Positions 1 through 7,682 of a stretch of 34,181 bases of DNA are shown piece by piece. The position numbers were made by a program, and so were the translations under genes. Within the stretch, counting starts at the first letter, position 1. Each line of letters starts with the position of its first letter. The stretch lies in assembly GCA_013698335.1 (NCBI GenBank), contig JACCVG010000181.1, positions 1 through 34,181 on the forward strand. Reading direction: 5' to 3'. The DNA comes from Thermoleophilaceae bacterium (GTDB lineage Bacteria > Actinomycetota > Thermoleophilia > Solirubrobacterales > Thermoleophilaceae). The notes under the pieces were generated by a model. It was not told the DNA's origin and ran no database searches. It was given only the letters and a program-made list of their open reading frames with translations.

Positions 1-2
1 TC

Positions 3-1103
3 GGCGACGACATCATCCTGGTGATCGTGATCGCTACGGCGCTCGCATTCGACTTCACCAACGGCTTCCACGACACCGCCAACGCCGTCGCGACATCGAT
101 CTCGACGCGCGCACTGCCGCCCCGCACGGCGGTCACGATCGCGGCGATCCTCAACTTCGCGGGTGCGTTCATCTCGCTCGCCGTCGCGGCGACGGTCGCG
201 AGCGGGATCGTCAATGCGCTCTTCATCACGACGACGATCGTCTTCGCGGGGCTCGTCGGGGCGATCGCCTGGAACCTGGTGACCTGGTACTTCGGCCTGC
301 CGTCGAGCTCCTCGCACGCGCTGATCGGCGGTGTGGTCGGCGCCGCCTTCGCCGCGGCCGGGCCCGACGCGATCCTGTTCGGCGGAATCCTCGACAAGGT
401 GATCATCCCCGCGCTGGTGGCGCCGGTGCTCGCCTTCGTCGTCGCGGGAATGGGGATCCTCGTCGCTTACCGGATCGTCGCGCGCCAGCGCCCGGGGCCG
501 GTCAATCGCGGCTTCCGGGTCGGCCAGATCGCCTCGGGGAGCCTGCTCGCCCTCTCGCACGGGACCAACGACGCGCAGAAGACGATGGGCATCATCACGC
601 TCGCGTTGATCGCCAACGGCAACCTCCCCGAGGAGGGGTTCCAGGTGCCCACCTGGGTCGTCGTCTCCGCCGCCACCGCGATCGCCGCCGGGACCTACGT
701 TGGCGGCTGGCGAATCATCAAGACGATGGGCTCGCGAATCATCAAGATGGATCCGGCCCAGGGCTTCGCCGCGCAGAGCTCGGGCGCCGCGGTGATCCTG
801 GCCGCGACCCACTTCGGCTTTCCGCTCTCGACCACGCATGTGATCTCCGGGGCTGTGATGGGCTCGGGCGCGGCTAAGCGGCTCTCGGCGGTGCGCTGGG
901 GCGTGGCCGGCAACATCGTCGTCGCATGGGTGCTTACGCTGCCCGCCGCCGCCGCGGTCGGCGCGCTGACCTACGGGGTTACGCGGATCTTCGGCACCGG
1001 CGCGCTCGGACCGGTGCTGGTGGCTTCCGGGCTGTTGATCGCGCTCGCCGTGGTGTTCGTGCCGCGGATTATCCAGGGCCGAACGCTGACGGCCGAGCCA
1101 TGA
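3..1103 (+). CDS. Inorganic phosphate transporter, PiT family (5' partial; frame open to window edge)
   Basis: DFTNGFHDTANAVATSISTRAL and GLPSSSSHALIGG / FGFPLSTTHVISGAVMGSG repeats typical of PiT; in-frame codons continue upstream of the ORF-track GTG at 21. Confidence 0.93.
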   Translation, partial: GDDIILVIVIATALAFDFTNGFHDTANAVATSISTRALPPRTAVTIAAILNFAGAFISLAVAATVASGIVNALFITTTIVFAGLVGAIAWNLVTWYFGLPSSSSHALIGGVVGAAFAAAGPDAILFGGILDKVIIPALVAPVLAFVVAGMGILVAYRIVARQRPGPVNRGFRVGQIASGSLLALSHGTNDAQKTMGIITLALIANGNLPEEGFQVPTWVVVSAATAIAAGTYVGGWRIIKTMGSRIIKMDPAQGFAAQSSGAAVILAATHFGFPLSTTHVISGAVMGSGAAKRLSAVRWGVAGNIVVAWVLTLPAAAAVGALTYGVTRIFGTGALGPVLVASGLLIALAVVFVPRIIQGRTLTAEP

Positions 1104-1339
1104 TCGCCGTCGTCGAGCTCAAGGCGCTGCTCGACGTGGTGATCGCCTCGCTGCTCGCCGGGGTCGGCGTCACCGGGATGTTCGCGCTCGTGATCTTTTC
1201 GGCGACCCGGGCGGCCGAGCTCCAGCGCGACGGGGCCTGGGCGGGTGCGGGGGTGATGGGGCTGATCGCGGTCGTCGGCCTGCTGTTGTGCATCGCCGTC
1301 GTCGTGCTCGGGATTCAGCTGATGGCGTCGAAGGACTGA
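1100..1339 (+). CDS. Small two-TM membrane protein (79 aa)
   Basis: ATG at 1100 overlaps PiT stop by 4 nt; MIAVVELKALLDVVIASLLAGVGVTGMFALVIF... two hydrophobic segments; better start than ORF-track 926. Confidence 0.75.
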   Translation: MIAVVELKALLDVVIASLLAGVGVTGMFALVIFSATRAAELQRDGAWAGAGVMGLIAVVGLLLCIAVVVLGIQLMASKD

Positions 1340-1362
1340 CCCGCTCCTCTACCGTTGGCCGG

Positions 1363-1701
1363 ATGGCCGGATACAAGCTTCAGATCCGCATTGGCGCGCG
1401 CGTCGAGAACGAGCGCTTCAAGGGGCTCGACGAAGCGCTCGAGGTACTCGAGCGGCGTGGCCGCGAACTCGCCGCGACCGCCGACCGGCACGTGATCGAC
1501 GTCAGGACGCGCCGGTTCGAGCCGGTTCAGCAGGTAGTCGGGCGGCTGGAGCTCTCAGGTCCAGGCCGCGCGCGGGCCGGAATCGACGTGCGCGGTGACG
1601 GGTCGAGCGAGTGCTTCACCGGCCGCGTCCGCCGCTCGCTGGTCGAGTCGCGCGACGGCGAGAGCGCTTACGACACGCTCCGGCGTACGCTTTCGCTATG
1701 A
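1363..1701 (+). CDS. Conserved-looking hypothetical protein (112 aa)
   Basis: ATG at 1363; stop overlaps next start (ATGA). Confidence 0.6.
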   Translation: MAGYKLQIRIGARVENERFKGLDEALEVLERRGRELAATADRHVIDVRTRRFEPVQQVVGRLELSGPGRARAGIDVRGDGSSECFTGRVRRSLVESRDGESAYDTLRRTLSL

Positions 1702-1997
1702 GCTCGTTCACAGGTTCCCGCGTCCCGCTGCCGCGCGCGGCTCGGCCGCCGTTCGAGGTCTACGTCAACGGCGTGCAGCAGGAGGACGGGGTCGACTACG
1801 CGGTCGGGGACGCCGAGATCGTCTTCGCTGACGAGCTTACGGGTGACCGCGTCGGCTTTTGGCGCTGGGTCCTGATGTTCTTCAACATCGCGGGGACCTA
1901 CGGCGGCCAGACCGTTGATGTGCGCTACTCCTCCGGGGAGCGCGCGCTCGTCGCGACAGGACTGGAGATCCAGCCGCCGAAGGTGGGAGGGCGATGA
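1698..1997 (+). CDS. Hypothetical protein (99 aa)
   Basis: ATGA overlaps with both the upstream gene and metF indicate a translationally coupled operon. Confidence 0.6.
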   Translation: MSSFTGSRVPLPRAARPPFEVYVNGVQQEDGVDYAVGDAEIVFADELTGDRVGFWRWVLMFFNIAGTYGGQTVDVRYSSGERALVATGLEIQPPKVGGR

Positions 1998-2890
1998 GAA
2001 TCGATCAGATCCTGACCGAGCGCCGCCCGGTGTTCTCCTTCGAGTTTTTCCCGCCCAAGGACGACGCCGGGGTTGCCCGGCTCGAGACCGCACTCGCGGA
2101 GCTGGCGCTCGACGGGCCCGACTTCACTTCCGTCACCTACGGCGCCGGGGGTTCGACCCGCGGCCGGACGGTCGGGATCACGAAACGGATCAAGGAGGAT
2201 TTCGGGATCGAAGCGATGGCCCACCTGAGCTGCGTCGGCTCGAGCGTCGCCGAGCTGCGCGGCATCCTCGACCAGTTCGGCGAGGCGGGGATCGAGAACG
2301 TCCTCTGCCTGCGCGGGGACCCGCCGGCGGGCGAGACCGAATGGCGGCCCCACCCGGAGGGGCTGCGCTACTCGACCGAGCTCGCCGCTCTGATCGCCGC
2401 CGACTACGACTTCGCGACGGGCGGCGCCTGCTTCCCGGAGGTCCATCCCGAGGCGGTCGATCTGGCCCACGACCTCGGCTTCCTGAAGCTGAAGCTCGAC
2501 GCCGGTGTGCGCTTCCTGATCACCCAGCTGTTCTTCGACAACGAGCTCTACTTCGACTTCGTCGAGCAGGCGCGCGCGGCCGGGATCGACGTCCCGATCA
2601 TTCCCGGGATCATGCCGGTGACCGGCTACGGGCAGATCAAGCGGTTCACGGAGATGTGCGGCACGTCGATCCCGCCGGCACTCGAGCGGGAGCTGGCCTC
2701 GCGCGCTTCGGATTCCGAGGCCGTGTCCGAGCTCGGGGTTGCCTACGCGACACTCCAATGCGCCGATCTGCTCGCCCGGGGCGCTCCCGGGATCCACTTC
2801 TACACGCTCAATCGCTCTCCGGCGACGCGGGCGATCCTTGCTGCGCTGCGGGCGGCGCGACCGTGGGATCGGATCGCGGCGCCGGTTTAG
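1994..2890 (+). CDS. metF: Methylenetetrahydrofolate reductase
   Basis: PVFSFEFFPPKDD, VTYGAGGSTR, NVLCLRGDPP, FLITQLFFDNELYFDFVE, IIPGIMPVTGYGQIKRF. Confidence 0.95.
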   Translation: MRIDQILTERRPVFSFEFFPPKDDAGVARLETALAELALDGPDFTSVTYGAGGSTRGRTVGITKRIKEDFGIEAMAHLSCVGSSVAELRGILDQFGEAGIENVLCLRGDPPAGETEWRPHPEGLRYSTELAALIAADYDFATGGACFPEVHPEAVDLAHDLGFLKLKLDAGVRFLITQLFFDNELYFDFVEQARAAGIDVPIIPGIMPVTGYGQIKRFTEMCGTSIPPALERELASRASDSEAVSELGVAYATLQCADLLARGAPGIHFYTLNRSPATRAILAALRAARPWDRIAAPV

Positions 2891-4304
2891 TCGCGCTGAG
2901 GTCCTCTGTTCCGATACCGCTCGCGCCCGAGAGCGCGACGAGCTCGTCCATGCCGTCCTCGATCCCGTCACAGAGGACGCCGATGTCGGCGGCCTCGTCG
3001 TAGTCGCCGGTGACGCCGAAGGTCAGGCTGCCGTCGTAGGAGAAGATCGCGACCGTCGTGCGCAGGGTGCTGGCCAGCGGGACGTAGGGGATCGCCTCGA
3101 GCATCCGCCGGCCGAGCGCGTAGAGCGGGAACTGAGGGCCGGGGACGTTGGTCGTGATCGTGTTGAGGTTGCGCTGTGACATCCGGCCGGCGGCCCGGGC
3201 GCCGAGCGCCAGCAGCATCGGTGGCGCGAAGCCGGTCAGCGAGGTAAGCACCTCGCCGGCCACCGCCTGGTGCGAGTCCTTGAGCCCCTCCATCTGGGAG
3301 CGGATCGCGTTGAGCCGGTCGATCGGGTCCTCGAGACCGACCGGCAGCCGGGCGAACATCGCCGAGACCTTGTTGTTGTAGGCGCCGCGCTCTGATTCGG
3401 AGCGCACCGAGACCGGCACCATCGTGGTCAGATGGCGGCCGGCGACCGGCTCCCCGCGCGAGCGCAGCAAGTCGCGGAAGCCGCGCGTGATGACCGCGAG
3501 CACCACGTCGTTGACCGTGCCACCGTAGGCCGCGCGGACGATCTTGACGTCGCTCAGCCGGGTCCGCGCCCAGTCCCAGCGGCGGTGCGGTCCGATCGGG
3601 CCGTTGAGCGTCGTCTCTGGTGCGCCGCGCTGAATCATGCTGCCGTAGGAGACGAGTCCTTTGGCGGCGTCGGTCAGCTGGCTGCTGACCATTCGCGGAG
3701 CACGGGTCAGTGAGCGCAGCCCACGGACGTACTCGTAGGGGTTCACGGCCCGCTCGGCGATCGCCTGGGCGACAAGCTCGGCGCGCGAGGGCCGCGGGGC
3801 GGGCAACCAGCGGTCCTCGATGACGGCGGGGTCGGGCTCGCGCTTGAGGTCGAGCAGGACGGCCATCAGGTCGGTGCCCGAGACGCCGTCGACCATGCAG
3901 TGGTGGACCTTCGAGATCAGCGCCCAGCGGCCGTGGTCGAGCCCCTCGGCGACCCACAGCTCCCAGAGCGGCTTGGAGCGATCGAGCTGCTGGCTCATCA
4001 GCCTGCCGACGACCTTGCGCAGCTCCTCTTCGCCGCCCGGATCGGGCAGCGCGGTGTGGCGGACGTGGTAGCCGAGATTGAAGCCCGGATCGTCGATCCA
4101 GGCGGGGCGGCCGAGGCCCATCGGCGTGAAGCGGACCACCTGCCGGTAGCGGGGGATCAGCGGCAGCTTACGGGCGACCATCGCCGCGAAGTCCTCGTAG
4201 GCCGGCGGCGGGCCCTCGAAGATCGCGACCGAGCCGATGTGCATGTGGCTGATGCCGTCCTCGATGTGGAGGAAGGAGGCATCGAGCGGGCTCATTCGTT
4301 CCAT
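2808..4304 (-). CDS. WS/DGAT (wax ester synthase / diacylglycerol acyltransferase) family O-acyltransferase
   Basis: MSPLDASFLHIED N-terminus, HHCMVDGVSG active-site HHxxxDG, NTITTNVPGPQFPLYALGRRM. Confidence 0.93.
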   Translation of the reverse strand: MERMSPLDASFLHIEDGISHMHIGSVAIFEGPPPAYEDFAAMVARKLPLIPRYRQVVRFTPMGLGRPAWIDDPGFNLGYHVRHTALPDPGGEEELRKVVGRLMSQQLDRSKPLWELWVAEGLDHGRWALISKVHHCMVDGVSGTDLMAVLLDLKREPDPAVIEDRWLPAPRPSRAELVAQAIAERAVNPYEYVRGLRSLTRAPRMVSSQLTDAAKGLVSYGSMIQRGAPETTLNGPIGPHRRWDWARTRLSDVKIVRAAYGGTVNDVVLAVITRGFRDLLRSRGEPVAGRHLTTMVPVSVRSESERGAYNNKVSAMFARLPVGLEDPIDRLNAIRSQMEGLKDSHQAVAGEVLTSLTGFAPPMLLALGARAAGRMSQRNLNTITTNVPGPQFPLYALGRRMLEAIPYVPLASTLRTTVAIFSYDGSLTFGVTGDYDEAADIGVLCDGIEDGMDELVALSGASGIGTEDLSATKPAPRSDPTVAPPAAQQGSPASPESD

Positions 4305-4314
4305 GGCGCGGAGC

Positions 4315-4965
4315 CTAACGGAGCAGGCCGTGCAGCTCCTTCGCGAGTTGCTCGGGACGTCGCATGACCTTTTCCCAGGTCACGCGGATCACGCGGTAGC
4401 CGGCCAGCAGAAGCTGCGCGTCACGGTCGCGGTCCTCCTCGAAGGCGCGGCGCGTGTGGTGGTACTCGAAGCCGTCGAGCTCGGCGATCAGCTGCCGGTC
4501 GTCCCAGAGCATGTCGACCTCGTGGCCGATCACCGAGCAGTTGACGGCCGGCCGGGGGAGGTCGTTGGCCGAGCAGAAGGTCAGGAACCGGCGCTCGAGC
4601 TCTGAGCGGGTCCAGCCCGGGAGGGCGGGCGCGCCGCGCGCAGGAACTTTGTCCCGGCGCGGCGGGGATGGCGAGCGAGCAGGCGATCGAGCGCGCGGCC
4701 GTCGAGGAGATCCTTGCGCTCCGCGGCTTCGTACGCCCGTTCGAAGCGTTGGTCGTTGCCCTGGGCGGCCGTTCTCGGTCAGATCGGGCCGCCCGAGTGC
4801 GTAGACACCGGCGTGAATCGGATGGAGCCGCCCTGTCGCGATGCGGCTGACGACGGCATCGGACCCGAGTCCGAGGTCCAGCAGTTGCTGGCGCGTAACC
4901 AAACCGTGCTGTCTTGTCGCAAGGTCAACCAACCGCCAGTCGCCGTTCACCCTTTTTCCGTCCAT
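4315..4965 (-). pseudogene. Decayed AbiEi-type wHTH plus DUF559-like gene (internal deletion and frameshifts)
   Basis: N-term VDLATRQHGLVTRQQLLDLGLGSDAVVSRIATGRLHPIHAGVYALGRPDL and C-term ELDGFEYHHTRRAFEEDRDRDAQLLLAGYRVIRVTWE are in one frame; the intervening AAQGNDQRFERAYEAAERKDLLDGRALDRLLARHPRRAGTKFLRAA is only readable in another frame. Confidence 0.7.
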
Positions 4966-4987
4966 AGGACAGAAAAGAGGTGAACGG
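4943..4987. repeat. 45-bp imperfect palindrome over the start codon of the decayed gene
   Basis: CCGTTCACCCTTTTTCCGTCC-ATA-GGACAGAAAAGAGGTGAACGG; arms match at 18/21 positions. Confidence 0.85.
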
Positions 4988-5056
4988 TGGAATCTCGCCC
5001 CCCCGGGCGGGGCATCGCCCGGGGTGCCGCGGCGCGCGGGGCGCGCTGGAGCGAGG

Positions 5057-6082
5057 TCAGGCTGGGCGGAGCTGCCAGCGTTCGGGGTCTTCGCCGTCGA
5101 TCCGCTCGACCTCGCCCCGTGCGGCGAGGTGCGTGAGGTAGCTGAGCGTCTCTTGGAGCCCCCAGGAGACCATCATCGGATTGAGCTCTTCGCGCGTGAC
5201 GGCGAAGAGGTCGGGCAGGAGGTCAAACGGTGTGCTTGGACCGCGCCCGAGCGCCGTTTGCACGCGGCTCATCCGCTCGCTCACGCTCACCCGGTTGGCG
5301 TCGATGTGAGCCTGGACGTCGCGGAACGGACGGCCGTGGCCGGCCAGGCAGAGCCCCGCGCGCAACCGCTCGACGGTGTCGAGGCTCTGGAGGAACTCGC
5401 CGGCCGGGTCGGGAGTGTGGCCGTAGTCGTAGAACAGCGAGACTCGCCCGAGGAGGTGGTCGCCCGACAGCAGGATCCCCTTCTCGGGCTGGTGCAGGCA
5501 GACGTGCGAAGGCGCGTGTCCCGGCGTCTCGTAGACCTGCCAGCGGCCGAGGTCGGTCTCGATCTCGACCCCCGGCAGCAGCTCGCGATCGGGCTCGATA
5601 ATCCGCGCGATGCCGGTTGGCGAGCCCTTGCGCGCCTCCTGGTAGGCGCGCAGCGCCTCGATTGGAACACCGCTCTGGCGCGCGACCTCGACGCGACGCT
5701 CGAGCGCCGCGGCGGGATCCTCGGCGCCGGCGAGCATGTGCCCGTAGTTGGGATGCATCCAGAGCTCGCAGCCCGAGGCTTCGACGATCGGCGCGGCGAG
5801 CCCGTAATGGTCGGTGTGGGCGTGGGTGCAGACCAGCAGCCGGACGTGCTCCAGCTTCGCGCCCGCATGGCCGAGCGCGCGCTCCAGCTCGCCGAGCGCG
5901 CCGGGCTCGTCGAGGCCGGTGTCGATCAGCACGATGCCGCTGCCCGCGGTGATCGCGTAGGCGTTCACGTGCGGTACGCCCGGCCAGAGCGTGATCGGCA
6001 GCCGCAGCCGCCAGATCCCGGGCATCACGCGGTCGGCGCGGCCGAGCTCGCGGGCCTTCGGCGGCTCCCTACCGGGCGGCAT
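5057..6082 (-). CDS. MBL-fold metallo-hydrolase
   Basis: THAHTDHYG zinc motif, LLSGDHLLG, LAGHGRP; upstream part of the ORF-track 404-aa ORF overlaps the FAD oxidase and is spurious; alternative start 6025. Confidence 0.85.
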   Translation of the reverse strand: MPPGREPPKARELGRADRVMPGIWRLRLPITLWPGVPHVNAYAITAGSGIVLIDTGLDEPGALGELERALGHAGAKLEHVRLLVCTHAHTDHYGLAAPIVEASGCELWMHPNYGHMLAGAEDPAAALERRVEVARQSGVPIEALRAYQEARKGSPTGIARIIEPDRELLPGVEIETDLGRWQVYETPGHAPSHVCLHQPEKGILLSGDHLLGRVSLFYDYGHTPDPAGEFLQSLDTVERLRAGLCLAGHGRPFRDVQAHIDANRVSVSERMSRVQTALGRGPSTPFDLLPDLFAVTREELNPMMVSWGLQETLSYLTHLAARGEVERIDGEDPERWQLRPA

Positions 6083-7652
6083 CGAAGAGCACGCCGGGGT
6101 TGAGGATCGCGTCCGGGTCGACCGCGCGCTTGGCGGCGACCATCGCGGCGGCGAACGGGTCCGGGCGCTGGCGGTCGTACCAGGGCCGATGGTCGCGGCC
6201 GACCGCGTGGTGGTGGGTGATCGTCCCGCCGGCCGATTCGATCGCCTCGGAGGCGACCGCCTTGATCGCATCCCACTGCTCGAGCTCGGAGCCGCGCCGA
6301 GCCGGCGCGAGCACCGTGAAGTACGGCGCGGCGCCGTCCGGATAGACGTGGGTGAAGCGGCAGCTCACCCGGCCGCCGGTCTCCGCTTCGAGCGCGCCCT
6401 CGACGGTGCTGCGGACCTGGTTGACGTAGCTCTCGAGCCGGTCCCACGTGATCGCCGTCTCGAAGGTCTCGGCGAGCACGCCGGCGGCGATCAGCGAGTC
6501 GCGGATATAGGGCATCTGGAGGAAGGAATCGCGCCAGGCAGCGGCGCCCTCAGCCGGACCCTCCGAGGAGGAGGAACGCGCGACGCCGCCGTGATCGGCG
6601 CAGCACTCGAGCGCACGGTCCATCATCGGCTCGATTGGGTGGTCGGCCGACTCGAAGCCGAGCACCAGCAGCGCGCCCTGCTCAGCGGCCCCGTTCAGCG
6701 CCGCCTCCCGCTCATCCAGCAGCCGACAGTTCGAAGGCCAAAGCCCACTCTGGGAGAGCACCCGGACGGCCTCGGCGCCGGCGCTGAAATCGTCGAAGCC
6801 GACGCTGGCGCCGGCCTTGAAGCGCGGGCGATCCTGGAGGCGCACCCAGGCCTGGGTGATCACGCCAAGCGTCCCCTCCGAGCCGATCAGCATCCGGTCG
6901 GGGCTTGGCCCGGCGCCCGATCCCGGCAGTCGCCGACTCTCCCAGACGCCGGTCGGGGTGATCGCGCGGACCGATTCGACGAGGTCGTCGATGTGGGTCA
7001 GCAGGGTCGCGAAGTGGCCGCCCGCGCGGGTCGCGATCCAGCCCCCGAGCGTCGAGTACTCGAACGACTGCGGGTAGTGGCGCAACGTCAGGTCGTGCTC
7101 GCGCAGCTGATCCTCGAGCACCGGCCCGGTCGCCCCGCCCTGGATCAGCGCCGCGCGGGAGGTGCGGTCGATCTCGAGCACCCGGTCGAGCGCCTTGAGA
7201 TCGATCGAGACGACGCCCCGGTACTGCTCGCCGACGCGCGCCTCAACGCCGCCGACGACGCTCGTCCCGCCGCCGAACGGGATCGCCGCGGCACCGGCCT
7301 CGGCACACCAGTCGAGCACTTGCTCGAGCTCCTGTTCGGACCGCGGCCGGGCGACGAGGTCAGGCGGGTTGTCGAAGCGGCCGCGGAAGGCGCGCACGAT
7401 GTCGCGGTAAGCGCGGCCGTAGGTGTGCAGCGCGCGGGTGTGGGCGTCGGTCGCGCAGATCGCCTCGAGCGAGGTCGGAGCCGCGATCCGGGGCTCGGGG
7501 AGCACGACATCCTCGATCGGCACGAACCGCTCCGCCACACCGTCGCCGAAGCCGAGCTGCTCGCGAGCGCCGCGGGCGATAGCCTCGACCTCGGTGTGCG
7601 CGGGCTGCTGGTCCTCATAGCCCCACCCCCAATGCTTCAGTCGGCGGGCCAC
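6069..7652 (-). CDS. FAD-binding oxidase, alkyldihydroxyacetonephosphate synthase-like
   Basis: LKHWGWGYED N-term, IPFGGGTSVVGGVE FAD-binding motif, GGWIATRAGGHFATL, LIGSEGTLGVIT, VDPDAILNPGVLF; GTG start. Confidence 0.85.
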   Translation of the reverse strand: MARRLKHWGWGYEDQQPAHTEVEAIARGAREQLGFGDGVAERFVPIEDVVLPEPRIAAPTSLEAICATDAHTRALHTYGRAYRDIVRAFRGRFDNPPDLVARPRSEQELEQVLDWCAEAGAAAIPFGGGTSVVGGVEARVGEQYRGVVSIDLKALDRVLEIDRTSRAALIQGGATGPVLEDQLREHDLTLRHYPQSFEYSTLGGWIATRAGGHFATLLTHIDDLVESVRAITPTGVWESRRLPGSGAGPSPDRMLIGSEGTLGVITQAWVRLQDRPRFKAGASVGFDDFSAGAEAVRVLSQSGLWPSNCRLLDEREAALNGAAEQGALLVLGFESADHPIEPMMDRALECCADHGGVARSSSSEGPAEGAAAWRDSFLQMPYIRDSLIAAGVLAETFETAITWDRLESYVNQVRSTVEGALEAETGGRVSCRFTHVYPDGAAPYFTVLAPARRGSELEQWDAIKAVASEAIESAGGTITHHHAVGRDHRPWYDRQRPDPFAAAMVAAKRAVDPDAILNPGVLFDAAR

Positions 7653-7682
7653 GATCGGTTAGATACTAGACTGAAGGTTCTA

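Noticed and set aside
1925-2971. 348-aa minus ORF over metF
   Set aside because: Antisense shadow of metF in high-GC DNA; Arg/Gly-rich composition with no recognisable domain
4841-6103. 420-aa plus ORF
   Set aside because: Antisense to the MBL hydrolase; no family motifs
5991-7682. N-terminal ~560 aa of the 2053-aa + strand ORF
   Set aside because: Antisense to the well-supported FAD oxidase; low-information sequence; lipoyl domain begins right after GTG 7683
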